Assembly (NCBI GenBank): GCA_027575805.1
Contig: JANBPU010000004.1
Span: 274,797 to 338,796 of the forward strand
Direction: 5' to 3'
Source: Mycoemilia scoparia
Lineage: Eukaryota > Kickxellomycota > Kickxellomycetes > Kickxellales > Kickxellaceae
DNA: 64,000 nt
Position numbers and translations under genes: made by a program. Shown one piece after another: positions 51,494 to 62,043 of the stretch (the first letter of the stretch is position 1; each line of letters opens with the position of its first letter). The notes under the pieces are model-generated. The model made no database searches. It was not told the origin of the DNA and saw nothing but the letters and a program-made list of their open reading frames with translations.

Positions 51494-51734
51494 GACTTTT
51501 GGTTCTTTACGGTTAGCTTTAGTAGTACATTTAAATAGGTTACAAATTTTTTGCTAGTCAAGGATCACGAAAAAAAATAATGCAGCTTTGCATGTAATGA
51601 AAAAAGGAAAGAGGGAGATGTCATTGACCAATACAAACCCATAACAGTTGCGGGTTTAAATTCGTCACCACATTCTATGGACTAGATTTTTTGTTGTACC
51701 TGAAAAAGCTGGTGATCACTTCTAATACACATAC
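51494..51734. promoter_or_regulatory. Bidirectional promoter ZZZ3-like/EMC7
   Basis: Only 241 bp separate the two divergent ATGs, so the promoters must overlap. No motif could be assigned. Confidence 0.5.
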
Positions 51735-52591
51735 ATGACAATGATAAGGATTAGCTTTTTGGTTCTCTTTGTAGCACTATGGTAAGAAAAGAATCTATGC
51801 CTTAATTAGTTTATGAGCGGTCAGATCTTAACACTTTATTGTTTTGCTTATAGCATATCTGCCAGAATTGGCTATGCATTGGATGGGAGGTACACAGTTC
51901 GTGGGTCTATTGTAACAAATCAAAACCTCGAGGACCTTTCTGAGTTAGATTCTCGAACCAAGGTCATTGTAAATGGGGGAGAATATGTCGGATATATCCG
52001 TACCGATGGATCATTTGCTATACATAATGTTCCCGCTGGAGAATCCCTTTTGGAGGTTGTATCGCCAAACTTTGAGTTTCCAAAGATCAGGCTGGATATC
52101 ACCTCAAAAGATGGCAAAGCGATAGTTGCACCTAGATTCACCCAGCAGGGCCATGAGTGGACACCAAATGTTCCTACTGTCGATTACCCACTGGTTCTTT
52201 CTGCTTTGGGCAAATATGAATTTATTATCGTAAGTGGCCATATTCCATTAATATATTTGGCAAAGACTGTATTTTTGCGTATGCATGGGTACTTGGTTAA
52301 ACATGCCTTTTTCAACCTGTATAATAGCCAAGAGAAGGATTCAACGTCATTGGGATGCTCATGAACCCATACATGATGATGGTTGGTTTCTCGCTTATAA
52401 TGATTTTCGTTCTTCCTAAGCTCCAGGCAAACATGGATCCTGAGGCTCTAGAGACCTCCAACAAGCAGTACCAGAATATGGCCCAAACGGATATATCTGA
52501 ATCCATTACCAACTTTTTGATGGGTGGTAAGCCAGAACAACCAAAGCCTTCAAAGAAATCCGATTCATCTAAACGCTCATCTAAGCGCTAA
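51735..52591 (+). CDS. emc7: ER membrane protein complex subunit 7
   Basis: Exons 51735-51781, 51854-52229 and 52328-52591 (228 aa); introns of 72 and 98 nt. The signal peptide MTMIRISFLVLFVALC is followed by a luminal beta-sandwich (TVRGSIVTNQ..., GGEYVGYIRTDGSFAIHNVPAGES). The signature PREGFNVIGMLMNPYMMMV then leads into the C-terminal transmembrane helix, ending MDPEALE and a Lys/Ser-rich tail. It is part of the EMC insertase that inserts and folds membrane proteins in the ER. The family's length and order are preserved. Confidence 0.93.
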
Positions 52592-52818
52592 AACAATTCC
52601 CTATAATAAGTGAAAGTAGTTGCTTTGGTACATGTGGTACCCTCATGGATAGCCTGAAATCTATCCTGAATTAAACACCGGTACAATTCCAAATAAGATA
52701 TTTGCTGTGCTTAACTTGGTATCTTTTTTTACTTATTACTGATTTGAGTGTGCTATTTTTTAAATCCATATATATATATATTTCTACAATAGTAGTCATC
52801 AAATATTTTTGTGGTATT

Positions 52819-54066
52819 CTATTTTCTGGAACATTTTTTAACAATCTCCTCGTAAATTGATCTGGTTTGAGGTGTGGGCTCGTATCCATCAAAACCTCTA
52901 GCTTCAACGGCTTTCCAGAATCGCATTCCTTTTACTAGTTGTTTATCTTTTATGCAGATACTCAAGATCATTTTCATAGTTTTGGAACCGAATACCAGGC
53001 CGCCTTCTTTTATTGGAGACATATCGATTAGCGGAATGGTATCTGCTTCAACTATGTGATCATTTGCCTGCGGTGTCGTCTTTGGCTTTGCTGAAGGCAC
53101 TAATTTTCCATAAACCTGCTCAACAGTGGAAAACCCCTTTCGGCCGAATTTTCTATAACGAGTGTTTTGCATTATCTCATAGCAAGCTTTAAGCATATTA
53201 TCGAGTATTTGTATATCGTATTCGAGGAGCGGTGTGGTGCAATTGGGATCCACCTTATGCATTTTTACTCTCCTGTGTACGTCTTCTACATAATCATCCC
53301 AGACCTGATACATTTTTTCGTAAACTTCTACAGCCCTTGGATTTTCTTTTCTGGCAGGATTGTGTTTTTTGCTATTGGTGCTATTGTTTTGAGTGTCAGT
53401 ATTGGTGTCTCCGGCTAACGTATCTTTTAGTTTTCTACGAAGGATGCTCAGAATAGTTGTGTATGTCACAAGATCCATTGCATTAGGCCCATCTTTTGGA
53501 ATACCTGAGATAATCCGATCCAAATGGTCTGTGTCACAGTGTTCACCGCAAACCATTAGTAATGTGTTGGTGTGCTGCAGAGAAGGCCCTTCAATGAATT
53601 TTCCAATGCTATTATATGCCTCCATGGCTCTTTCAATGGCTTTAGGAGATCTCGAGTACAAGAATCCTCTGATTAAAACGGTGAATGTTTGGGCATTAGG
53701 TTTTATGCCTCTCTTCTTCATCTCGGTGTATGCTTTCCAGGCATAATCATTCTTACCCTGCTTTCCGTACTCCTCAATAACTTGGTTCCATGATGCCTGT
53801 GATTGCTTGTAAACTGGCGAAGATAATATGAGAGCAACGGCATCGTCGATTTTACCCTTTTTAATGATCTTTGAAACCTTGTCTGATAGTAAATATGAAT
53901 CTTTTGGGATCGTGTATTTCATTTTCATCTCGGTGGGGAGCTTTGGAAGTGCCTTCCTTCCTGGGTTAGTTACTGTAAACCATCGCTTGCTTACATAGCC
54001 AAAACATATTGTGCTTGGTAGAAAATTATTTTTGGCAATGGTTGAAAAATGCGGGACAATGGACAT
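52819..54066 (-). CDS. Mitochondrial pentatricopeptide repeat protein
   Basis: Single exon, 415 aa. The frame extends to 54195 without an ATG; ATG 54066 gives MSIVPHFSTIAKNNF, a plausible mitochondrial presequence. PPR units are visible, the clearest being YAWKAYTEMKKRGIKPNAQT then FTVLIRGF. A second AMEAYNSIGK-type unit follows, then a long helical array with a Ser/Asn insertion. Fungal PPR proteins bind mitochondrial RNA and act in processing or translation. I cannot link it to a specific yeast protein. It converges with EMC7 (228 bp) and is followed 273 bp upstream by KAT14 on the same strand. Confidence 0.85.
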   Translation of the reverse strand: MSIVPHFSTIAKNNFLPSTICFGYVSKRWFTVTNPGRKALPKLPTEMKMKYTIPKDSYLLSDKVSKIIKKGKIDDAVALILSSPVYKQSQASWNQVIEEYGKQGKNDYAWKAYTEMKKRGIKPNAQTFTVLIRGFLYSRSPKAIERAMEAYNSIGKFIEGPSLQHTNTLLMVCGEHCDTDHLDRIISGIPKDGPNAMDLVTYTTILSILRRKLKDTLAGDTNTDTQNNSTNSKKHNPARKENPRAVEVYEKMYQVWDDYVEDVHRRVKMHKVDPNCTTPLLEYDIQILDNMLKACYEIMQNTRYRKFGRKGFSTVEQVYGKLVPSAKPKTTPQANDHIVEADTIPLIDMSPIKEGGLVFGSKTMKMILSICIKDKQLVKGMRFWKAVEARGFDGYEPTPQTRSIYEEIVKKCSRK

Positions 54067-54339
54067 ATTATTTGAGTACAAACTATATAGAACAAAGTAA
54101 AAAGAAAAAACTGATCCAAGTTGGATCTTTTTTGTAAACCATTTATTTGAAGCTGATGATAATGGGACCAGTTCTTTTCCCCATTGATCCACCAAATTCT
54201 TTAAAATTTGATCATTTTGTGATCATATTTAATACTCTATCCATAAAACATAGCAGAATACTTCAAATAACACCATTATTTTGCAGTGCTATGGTGATTG
54301 AGTATATTAAAACAAAAAGTATAAAAGGAATGCAGATCA

Positions 54340-57300
54340 CTAGTGTCTTCTCAATCGCATGAAAAAGGCATTGCTACACTGTCGGCTATCTTTTGGGAGG
54401 TATTTTGAGTAAAACTCTACCAAGTACTGTTCAGGCTTGAATCCGAATTTCTGGTATAGGATCATTGCTGGGTTCGTTGCTGCAACATGGAGAGTCATAT
54501 CTTTATTAGGATTAGTTTGGAATAAGTGGTACAGCATAAATGTAGCGATGCTTGCTCCTTCCCATCCAGAAGATACAGCTATGTAGGTAAGGTATGCATC
54601 AGGGGTAACGAATGCACACCCAACTACCAGCCGTCTGTAAAGCGCAACTACACTGAATTCGGGACATGCAAGTGCCTCGCTTACATCAATTCCAGGCCAG
54701 AATGTCCGGCTCAAGAGCTCATTTACTTGATCAAGATGCTGCGCCTGGAAGTAGCAGTAGCTTATGCAGTCATCTGGGTCATCGTGTTCTCTTGAATTAT
54801 CTGGTCTATTGTGCATTTTAATCGATCTCAGTATTTGAAGTCCTACTGGCGGGTTCTTATTGCAGAAATAGTCTCTCCATATAAATGGGCGTAGTATGCG
54901 GCCATGGAAAGGGCTTATCTTGGGCGTACTGCTCGTATAATAGTTGTACATCCAGCCATCACCAACCAGCCTGGACAGGAATGAGTTGGAATACGGAGTA
55001 TGGTTTTTTATAGTCAATTCTCTGGGCTCCGTCAGTTGACCGTTAGAAGAGTCATTGTGTAGTGAAAGCATCTTTATTATTGGCTGATAGTCAGCATCTC
55101 TTATTGTTTGCTTGTTAACGCATATGTGCTTAATCTCAGACACATCTACAATTGCTTCTGGCTGCTCTTCAGGTTCAAATGGGATCAATATGTCACGAGA
55201 AGATTCTGTGGCATTTCTGGCGCTGGAGTCAATATTGAAAACATTTAGTCCCAAAAGCCTTTTTAGACGACGTAAATGCAATCGACGACGCAATCTTAGG
55301 GCCTCTGGCGGTAGTTTGAGTTTACAGTGGTCAAGCTTAGCAGCCATTTCCCACTCAATACGCTCGCATATGAATATCGATGGTGTAGGAATGATTTTTT
55401 CATTGGAAAGTGGGGACACTAGATTAAAGTTATTCTTGTAGTTTAACTGATGTGTTTTGCTTGAAGAAAATGTAGTTGGTTTTTGAATTTGTAACCCATC
55501 ATTGCTGTCATCATCTTTGGGGGTTAGGTTTGTTTTTGGTATTAGGGATGATATTATGCTTGTAGAGGAGAAGGAAGAAGTAAGGGTAGTATTGTCTGAA
55601 TTAGATATTGGGGCTTCGTCATTTGTCTTTGGTTTTTTCGTAGGGCCTATAGTGCTGCCAAAGCGCACAGGTTTTAGAAAGTCAGAAATGGAGATTTGGC
55701 GGCCTTATTGTTGAGATGTTTTCAGAAAGGCACTTTACTTACAGCTTTCAGAATCAGATGATGAAAAATCTATCGTGTGCGAGCGGGATCTATTATATGA
55801 ATTGGGCAGGGTTTTTCCAGCTGGTGATTCGATCAAAGTATCTCCTTTGTCGCTAATAGAGGCCCTTTTTATTTCCTCCTCTTCTTTTTGTGGGACAGGC
55901 CATGGTGTCGAAGAGCCATTTTCATCTGCATTTGCTTTACTGCTGCCATTTTTGGCTTCAGGCTTGTCTTTAGCATTTGAGGCGCTACTCTTTGACGGGG
56001 TCGCTTTTTCTTTCTTTAGTAGTGGTGCTAACATTGCATTGATTTCTGGATCACTTGACCAGTCGCTCAAGCCCTCGTCATCATCGTCGCTTAAGCTGCT
56101 GATCTCGCTGCTATCTGAAGACAGGTACGTCTTGAATTTTTCTTTGCTATAGGCTTTTGCTGGATTGGGCTGCTTTTGATCTTTTGAGGGAGACACCATG
56201 TTCTGTGTTAAGGATGTGGCAGATTCTCCTTGGTTGTGTGGGCTCGACTTGACAGCTTCAGTCGCCTGTGATGATGGAGTGACATTGCTTTGATGCGCCT
56301 GTCTAAGATTATTGAATAACTCAAGGCTTTGCAACATATCACTATCAGCAAAGTCCTTTTGTAGCTTGGCCCGCTTCCGTGAAGGAATTTCAGTATCAGA
56401 CTCGCCATCAGATCCCTTACTGTGCTTGTTACCATTTTCAACCTTTGGATAACTAGGCTTTTTGTTTGACTTTCTTGCCGTATCTCCCGTATTCGATGCT
56501 TGCGGTTTTTCTCGCCTCTGTTTTCCGCCTGATCCATCCGTTTTTCTTGGCTGACGGGCCGGTTTGTTCGGATCTTTGATTTTAGTTGGTTCTAATAAAG
56601 TGGTTTGAAGTTAGTACATTTAATGCGTGACAAAAATTCATAAGACCCAAACTCAATAGTCTTATTTTAGTGATGGCTTTATTGAAGATGCTTACTATCG
56701 AAACCATGTTTTGGGGGAGGTACTTTTTCCACCAACGCCCAGTTGCCTGGAATTCCTGTTTCTTCAAGACCGGACTTGAAAATGGCATTGTGTGTAGACA
56801 GACATCCAGCGATTGTGTTGTGCCAGGTTGCAGTTCGCTCTTTTCCAGGAAGTAGGTAGGCCCAATACTCATCTATAACAGCGCATATGTTCTCTCTCCA
56901 ACGAAAGTATTTTTTATCAGGCTCTCCGGTCATAAGATGGTAGAGAACAAGGTATATGACTTGGACCCAGCTGGCACTTGTCCGCTGGTAGAATTCTTTT
57001 CCATTCTCGCAGGTTGAGCAGCGAAAAGTGTAGAAGCTGTCGCCACGCAGGGGTTTCTTTTTTAAACATTGTACACAATCTGTAAAAGGTACAGAAAACA
57101 TTGGGCATTTTAAATACACTGGGTAGCAGCAGTATTGATAATATATGTTGGAGCTTATGCTTAAATATACCACGGCATCGACTCTTACCACTGTGAAATA
57201 GCTGCCTGCATGATTCGCACTGCAAGACTTGATCCCCACTATTATAATAGATAGTTTACATACAAAGCTTTTATTGCGGGTAAAGTAAAAAGACACATAC

Positions 57301-57427
57301 TAATTTAACACCAAGACAAGGGTAGGTAGACAACGTACTCTGATATATCTAACCCGCAGTAGCAATATATTCCCTCTTCGTTTCGTGTATGGTCGGCGTT
57401 CCAGGTCAAGGAGCTTGGTTGCCGCAT
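54340..57427 (-). CDS. kat14: KAT14/ATAC2-like GNAT acetyltransferase with PHD finger
   Basis: Exons 57427-57339, 57238-57189, 57079-56696, 56591-55743, 55646-54340 (892 aa). Joining exons 1-3 builds an N-terminal zinc finger of PHD type: YCYCG, CESC, LFHSDCVQC and RCSTC. The KAT14 winged-helix-like region follows (ASWVQVIYLVLYHL, TATWHNTIAGCLSTHNAIF). A Ser/Asp/Lys-rich linker then leads to basic RRRLHLRRLKRLLGL and a C-terminal GNAT domain (FWPGIDVSEALACPEF, IATFMLYHLFQT, LHVAATNPAMILYQKFGFK). Animal KAT14 (CSRP2BP) is an ATAC-complex acetyltransferase. The last intron is ambiguous: a 39-nt alternative acceptor at 55704 would add 19 residues (911 aa). I preferred the 96-nt intron, which matches other introns. 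Confidence 0.9.
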
Positions 57428-57760
57428 AACAAAATACCAATATTAATAGAAGTATATGTAAAAGTACGCGTGTATGCAAATTTGAAAACAAGAGGTTGAT
57501 TAATAAATCCAAGGGGCCAACACAATGTATATAAAAATTAGTTAAAAAGCCTTTTTAAGCCCAAATGTAAAAAATTCGCAACCTGTCAAGCCCACTACAT
57601 TGCCCTTCCTTATGGGAAAGGGGGAAACGTTTTTTGTGACTGTACAGGTACCAAGATTTTACCACGCCTTTACATGGTTAAATTCCTTTATAGATATAAA
57701 GCAATTGGTCCATGCGGTACAACACATGCAGTCAGATAGAAATGGTTAACACTTGGCCAT

Positions 57761-57935
57761 ATGGTTTTATTTCATAAGTAGCTAGGCATAAATGGCCCTT
57801 ATAAAACTATTATTAAAAATTATAATAAAAATAAATACATACACATGCAAACAGAAGGAATAATAATGAGCAATAGTTGGCAAGAATCGAATCGCATTAA
57901 TAATAGCAGCAATACATGTATTCAAGAAAAATTTT
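57761..57935 (+). mobile_element. Family C element, partial copy C3
   Basis: Left end ATGGTTTTATTTCATAAG, then AGGCATAAATGGCCC and AATAGTTGGCAAGAATCGAA, collinear with C1. Similarity ends after GTATTCAAGAAAA, so the right part is lost or replaced. Confidence 0.55.
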
Positions 57936-58070
57936 TAGTTTACAACTAGCAAGCCATAGTAAACATGGCAGTATCATTATGCAGACAAGCCCTTGGACGG
58001 AATTCGTGACATCCACCAAGAACAAATCAATTGAAATATAACCACGCACACACATGAAATAAAAAGGACA

Positions 58071-58191
58071 AATGGATCATAATTTTTGAAGGGTGACTTT
58101 TGGTGGCCAACGATTAAAGGGGCAATCCCAGCCAAATGAGTGATCACAGTCTATTCGCAAATGGTCACCCTTCAAAAATAACTACCCAAAT
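58071..58191 (-). mobile_element. MITE-like element, family A, copy 4
   Basis: Inverted orientation: starts ATGGATCATAATTTTTGAAG and ends TTCAAAAATAACTACCCAAA. Long TIR preserved; 51 bp from the stop of the PCI-type gene. Confidence 0.75.
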
Positions 58192-58242
58192 GGCTAAACA
58201 GGAATGGACAATATGCTGACTATTGTGTAGATGTTATTATTG

Positions 58243-58704
58243 CTATTTAGAGTGAGAAATCTCAGAAATGTATTCTGGATGCCGCTCATAGAGCATATCG
58301 ACAGCCTTCTCAACATCGCCACAAACTCTGGTTATTCTTTGGCTCCACTTGGAAGCAAGTATCTCGTGTATAGTCTTGTCTGGTTCATTTTCCTCCTCTG
58401 AAGTCTTTTGAAGAATATTGTTGCTTTGCTGCTTTATTTTCCTTACACCCTCAAAAATAATAATCTGGCTCTGCTGGTCTATCCGTCCACTGACCTCTCC
58501 GTCAGCTATAGCATTTGCACAATATTCCTCGGCTTCTTCTTCAGTAACCTCGAGCTTTCTGGCAACATCACCGAGGCTGATAGAGGAGTATAGGAATGCC
58601 AGAGCCTGGAGATTGTTTATTCTGGCTGCGTGTAGCTCATCGGGCATTTTGGATTCGTTTAGGTCAATCTTTACCAGTTTCCGCTTTTGTTGCTGTTCAA
58701 GCAT
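58243..58704 (-). CDS. Stand-alone PCI/winged-helix protein resembling the CSN4 C-terminus
   Basis: 153 aa, ATG 58704, preceded by a C/T-rich leader like other genes here. The segment LYSSISLGDVARKLEVTEEEAEEY with GEVSGRIDQQSQIIIFEG is a PCI winged helix. The tail WSQRITRVCGDVEKAVDMLY matches the C-terminal helix type of COP9 signalosome subunit 4. CSN4 is normally about 400 aa; the N-terminal helical repeats are absent, and reading both strands up to 59290 shows no exon that could supply them. It could be a truncated gene, a short PCI protein of another complex, or a split gene. Confidence 0.65.
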   Translation of the reverse strand: MLEQQQKRKLVKIDLNESKMPDELHAARINNLQALAFLYSSISLGDVARKLEVTEEEAEEYCANAIADGEVSGRIDQQSQIIIFEGVRKIKQQSNNILQKTSEEENEPDKTIHEILASKWSQRITRVCGDVEKAVDMLYERHPEYISEISHSK

Positions 58705-59440
58705 GTTGTCTAAGATCAGTCAAACTGGATATATGAGGAGGAGGATGTGGGTAGGGATGTCGCTGATATAATACAATGCAGAAAAAAGTACAATGACAGG
58801 AGGCAGTTCGTTGTCAGCATATTGTATACGCTATGGCCAAAGCTTACAAAGAGTTGCAAGAGTTTCATTAGTGGCGTATTCTCATTATGGGAAATATTTG
58901 CAATGAGGGCAAAATTTATGCTTTATATGAATCTCTCTACATGCCTCAAAAAAGTCAAATGAGGTCAGAATCAACTTTCTAAAAAGCCCATAGCAGGCAC
59001 TGTTGTGTTTTAGAAATTCGCTAAAAAGTGGCCGTGAAGATCAGTAGCAAGGAATCTTTCTGGCCACAATTTCAGAATCCAAAAAGTCGCCAATATGGGA
59101 AACAGCTAAAGAGCACATTCGATTGGCTACAGTGGCTGTGAAAACATTGGAACGATGGCCCAACTGAAGATCAGCCAGCTCCAAGCAGTGTATCCACCAA
59201 GGAGGAATATTGCATGAAAAATATTGGCTGCAGCCAGTTTCTAATTCCGCAGCAACAATTGCCTTGATGTGTGCCTCCCTTTTGTTTCCCTAGTTGAACA
59301 TTTTTAGTGATTTTATCCAAGTGCTCTCATACCTTCTCTGCCTAAGCCATTTTCATATCCCAAGGCGTGCTCTCCCAAGTCTCTTGTACATAATCACACA
59401 CATATATATACAACCCCTCCTTATTTATTGTACTAAGGAA
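58705..59440. other. Divergent intergenic region, PCI gene/KH gene
   Basis: 736 bp. No exon or RNA gene found; the last 100 bp are the pyrimidine-rich leader of the KH gene. Confidence 0.5.
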
Positions 59441-60970
59441 ATGTCATTTGCCATAATGGATACCCACACCAACATGGAAGATGCTGAAAGCACAATCAGC
59501 ATGTCAGAAAGCATCGAGGGTCAAATGGACGAGCAAAAATCTAACAAACGCAACTACTTTTCAGAAAACATGAATGAGGGCTCCAACAGTGCCAACAATT
59601 CGGATGATGAGCATGATGAAGACAAAGTGCGACCGACCAAGCGCTCAGCTGTCAGCTCTACTTATAATGACGCACAAAAGTCTTCCGGCCTTGCCTCCAT
59701 CAGAAACACCAAATTTACTATGAGGATAGTCGTGTACAAAGAGGACGCAGAAAACATATTTGGAGCTGAATATGCTGAAAAAGACCAAATGGAGCAGCGT
59801 AGTCAGACAAATATCAAAATCATCACTGGTGAGGGAAACCCAGGTGCTACTAAGGACCGTGTCATCGGTATCAACGGGATATTGTCAAACATTTGCAAGG
59901 CGCTTTTCACCATTGCAGAAGCATTGCTGCAAGCAAAGGAACGAGCCCAGAATTCAGACTCCAATGCTGATACTCGACCAAGGGTATCTCTTAGGGTACT
60001 GGTGCCCCACAGATGTGTCGGAAGTATAATGGGCCGCGGAGGTAACTATATCAGCAGTGTGAGATCCAAGGCCGGTGTTGATATTCACACTTCGGAGTCT
60101 CCACTCGCACAATCATCCGAAAGAATAGTAGAAATTGTGGGAACCCCACGAGACATCGAAAACGCGTTGAACATGATTGGCGAGCCACTCCTAAAGGACA
60201 TTGAGGTTTACAACGAGGCAGATCACTATGTCCCATCCGAAAATATCGAATCCGCCATGCTCGTCGAAACCCAAGCCCGCAGGAGAGGCAATGCCCGAAG
60301 ACCAAATTCTGGCAGGTTCCCCGGACCTTATAACAATGGAAATGGCACACATAGACAGAAGCACTCGATGAATGACAGACACTACAACAACCGTGGGCCA
60401 GTGCAACATCAGCAGATGGCATTTGCTTACCAAGGGGCAAACAATCCATACTTTGTTCAGCAACCTGGTGTGGCTGCTGGTATGATGGCATTTAGCCCCA
60501 ATAACCAATACCCAGGAATGTCAGCCCAAGTTGGCACAAATCCATATACGGCTTACTCTGGCCAGCCCCAAATGACCTATGGCTACCCTATGCAGCAAGG
60601 GATGTACGGATATGCAATCCCGGATCCGGCTGGCATGTATGGCCGTGGCAATGTACAGCACGCTGGTTACCAACAGCGCCCGCGTACTATGTCTCGCGCC
60701 CAGGGCTACAACAACAATAGCCGTGATGGAGCCTCTAGTGGATACTCGCAGCAGATCTCTATCCCAGAAGACAGAGCAGGCGCTGTTATCGGGCGCAAGG
60801 GAGAGTTTATAAACTTTATCAGAACCAAGTTTAACGTGAATGTCAACATCCCTGACCGAGTACAGGGACAAAGTAACAGAATCGCGACGGTCAGGGGGTC
60901 GCAGGGGGATGTTGCCCAGGCCATCGCCGCAATCCAGCAAAAGGTTGTGGAGGGAGCAGGCCAGCACTAA
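59441..60970 (+). CDS. KH-domain RNA-binding protein (PCBP/hnRNP K-type)
   Basis: Single exon, 509 aa from ATG 59441; the open frame upstream starts at a TTG. An acidic Ser/Asp/Glu N-terminus is followed by three KH units. KH1 (about 86-175) is degenerate, without GxxG. KH2 has LRVLVPHRCVGSIMGRGGNY and KH3 has ISIPEDRAGAVIGRKGEFIN. A Gly/Tyr/Gln/Met-rich low-complexity region (about 290-425) lies between KH2 and KH3. The plan resembles yeast Pbp2/Hek2 and S. pombe Rnc1, which bind mRNA and control stability or localisation. The low-complexity part could support RNP condensation; that is inference. Confidence 0.88.
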   Translation: MSFAIMDTHTNMEDAESTISMSESIEGQMDEQKSNKRNYFSENMNEGSNSANNSDDEHDEDKVRPTKRSAVSSTYNDAQKSSGLASIRNTKFTMRIVVYKEDAENIFGAEYAEKDQMEQRSQTNIKIITGEGNPGATKDRVIGINGILSNICKALFTIAEALLQAKERAQNSDSNADTRPRVSLRVLVPHRCVGSIMGRGGNYISSVRSKAGVDIHTSESPLAQSSERIVEIVGTPRDIENALNMIGEPLLKDIEVYNEADHYVPSENIESAMLVETQARRRGNARRPNSGRFPGPYNNGNGTHRQKHSMNDRHYNNRGPVQHQQMAFAYQGANNPYFVQQPGVAAGMMAFSPNNQYPGMSAQVGTNPYTAYSGQPQMTYGYPMQQGMYGYAIPDPAGMYGRGNVQHAGYQQRPRTMSRAQGYNNNSRDGASSGYSQQISIPEDRAGAVIGRKGEFINFIRTKFNVNVNIPDRVQGQSNRIATVRGSQGDVAQAIAAIQQKVVEGAGQH

Positions 60971-61725
60971 TGTGCGGTTTGCCCTGAGATCCAAATGACA
61001 ATTCTGTAAGTATACAAAAGCGATGGCTGAGAAAACCGCAGTTTAAGTGCCCAAGTCATAGTTATAAAAAGGTAAATATCTCAACCCAAGTGCCAAAGAA
61101 TGGCCATAGCAAAATATGTGAGACATAAAAGATCATCAGCATCCTGCTGTAGCTGATGGCTCGTATTGTCTCAGCCTCCCTCAACTCAAGCACCCACACT
61201 TTCTTTTATGTGTTTCCTGCACATTGCCCTCCAATTGATCCCAATATAGTCAACAAAAACCACCATCATCATTCTCTGCCCCCACCGTATTCGGTCTCCT
61301 CCACGAATGCATTATATGTTGGCACGCCTCCAACCCTTAGACTACTTCTGACTGCCAATGGATAGCTTGGACTAAATACACACACGGTGAGACCAAGATC
61401 CTGGACTGTGGCTTACCTTGTGGTTCCTTCTCTCTTTACCTTCTTATAATTGTTGTGGGGACTGCATCTGCACCTCTCTCCCAGCCCAGATTCGATCACA
61501 CTACTCTACACCATCCGTTTGTAAAAAACCAGACATTTTAATCTGTCAATACACGCCTACTATTAGCTTTCCTCTTTAAATTTCTTCTGTTTCATTCCAC
61601 CTGAATATTGTTATTGTTGTTAAAGTTGTAACTAAACTTCACTGACCTTTACCTACTTGCATTTGCATTCTCACGCTTTCCATGCCATTTCCTTTCCTAA
61701 ACTCTATGCACCAACTGTTGCTTGC

Positions 61726-61743
61726 ATATATATATATATATAT
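61726..61743. repeat. (AT)n microsatellite
   Basis: Nine AT units between the KH and MOB genes. Confidence 0.8.
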
Positions 61744-61833
61744 TTATATATCACTACACAGAATGCCTCCAGCATCAATTACCACTCACAAAAGCCCGTG
61801 TGAGAGCACTACACTACCCCCATATAATATAAT

Positions 61834-62043
61834 ATGCCTTTCTTGGATCATTATGTATCTCAAAAGAACTGCTACTGGTGGATATCCATTTGGAATGCTG
61901 TATATCTCGTTCTATGGATTCTCACCATCATGTATACCATAGAAGCATCTGATCGGCTAGTTGGTTGCACCAAACTACTAATCTCCAGAGAATCTATGGT
62001 GTGGGCAGATGCATATTTCAACATGTATCATTGCATCAATTAG
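61834..62043 (+). CDS. Weak candidate small membrane protein
   Basis: 69 aa with one hydrophobic segment (WWISIWNAVYLVLWILTIMY). It sits behind a leader-like pyrimidine-rich stretch, but an overlapping ORF in another frame starts upstream and no homology is apparent. It may be an exon of an unmodelled gene or spurious. Confidence 0.2.
   Translation: MPFLDHYVSQKNCYWWISIWNAVYLVLWILTIMYTIEASDRLVGCTKLLISRESMVWADAYFNMYHCIN

Larger units (their letters stand above)
57428..58242. other. Intergenic region with mobile elements
   Basis: 815 bp upstream of KAT14 and downstream of the PCI-type gene. Holds partial family C copy C3 (57761-57935) and family A copy A4 (58071-58191). No gene. Confidence 0.5.

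Noticed and set aside
60521..60994. 157-codon minus-strand frame over the KH gene
   Set aside because: Antisense shadow of the low-complexity region and KH3.
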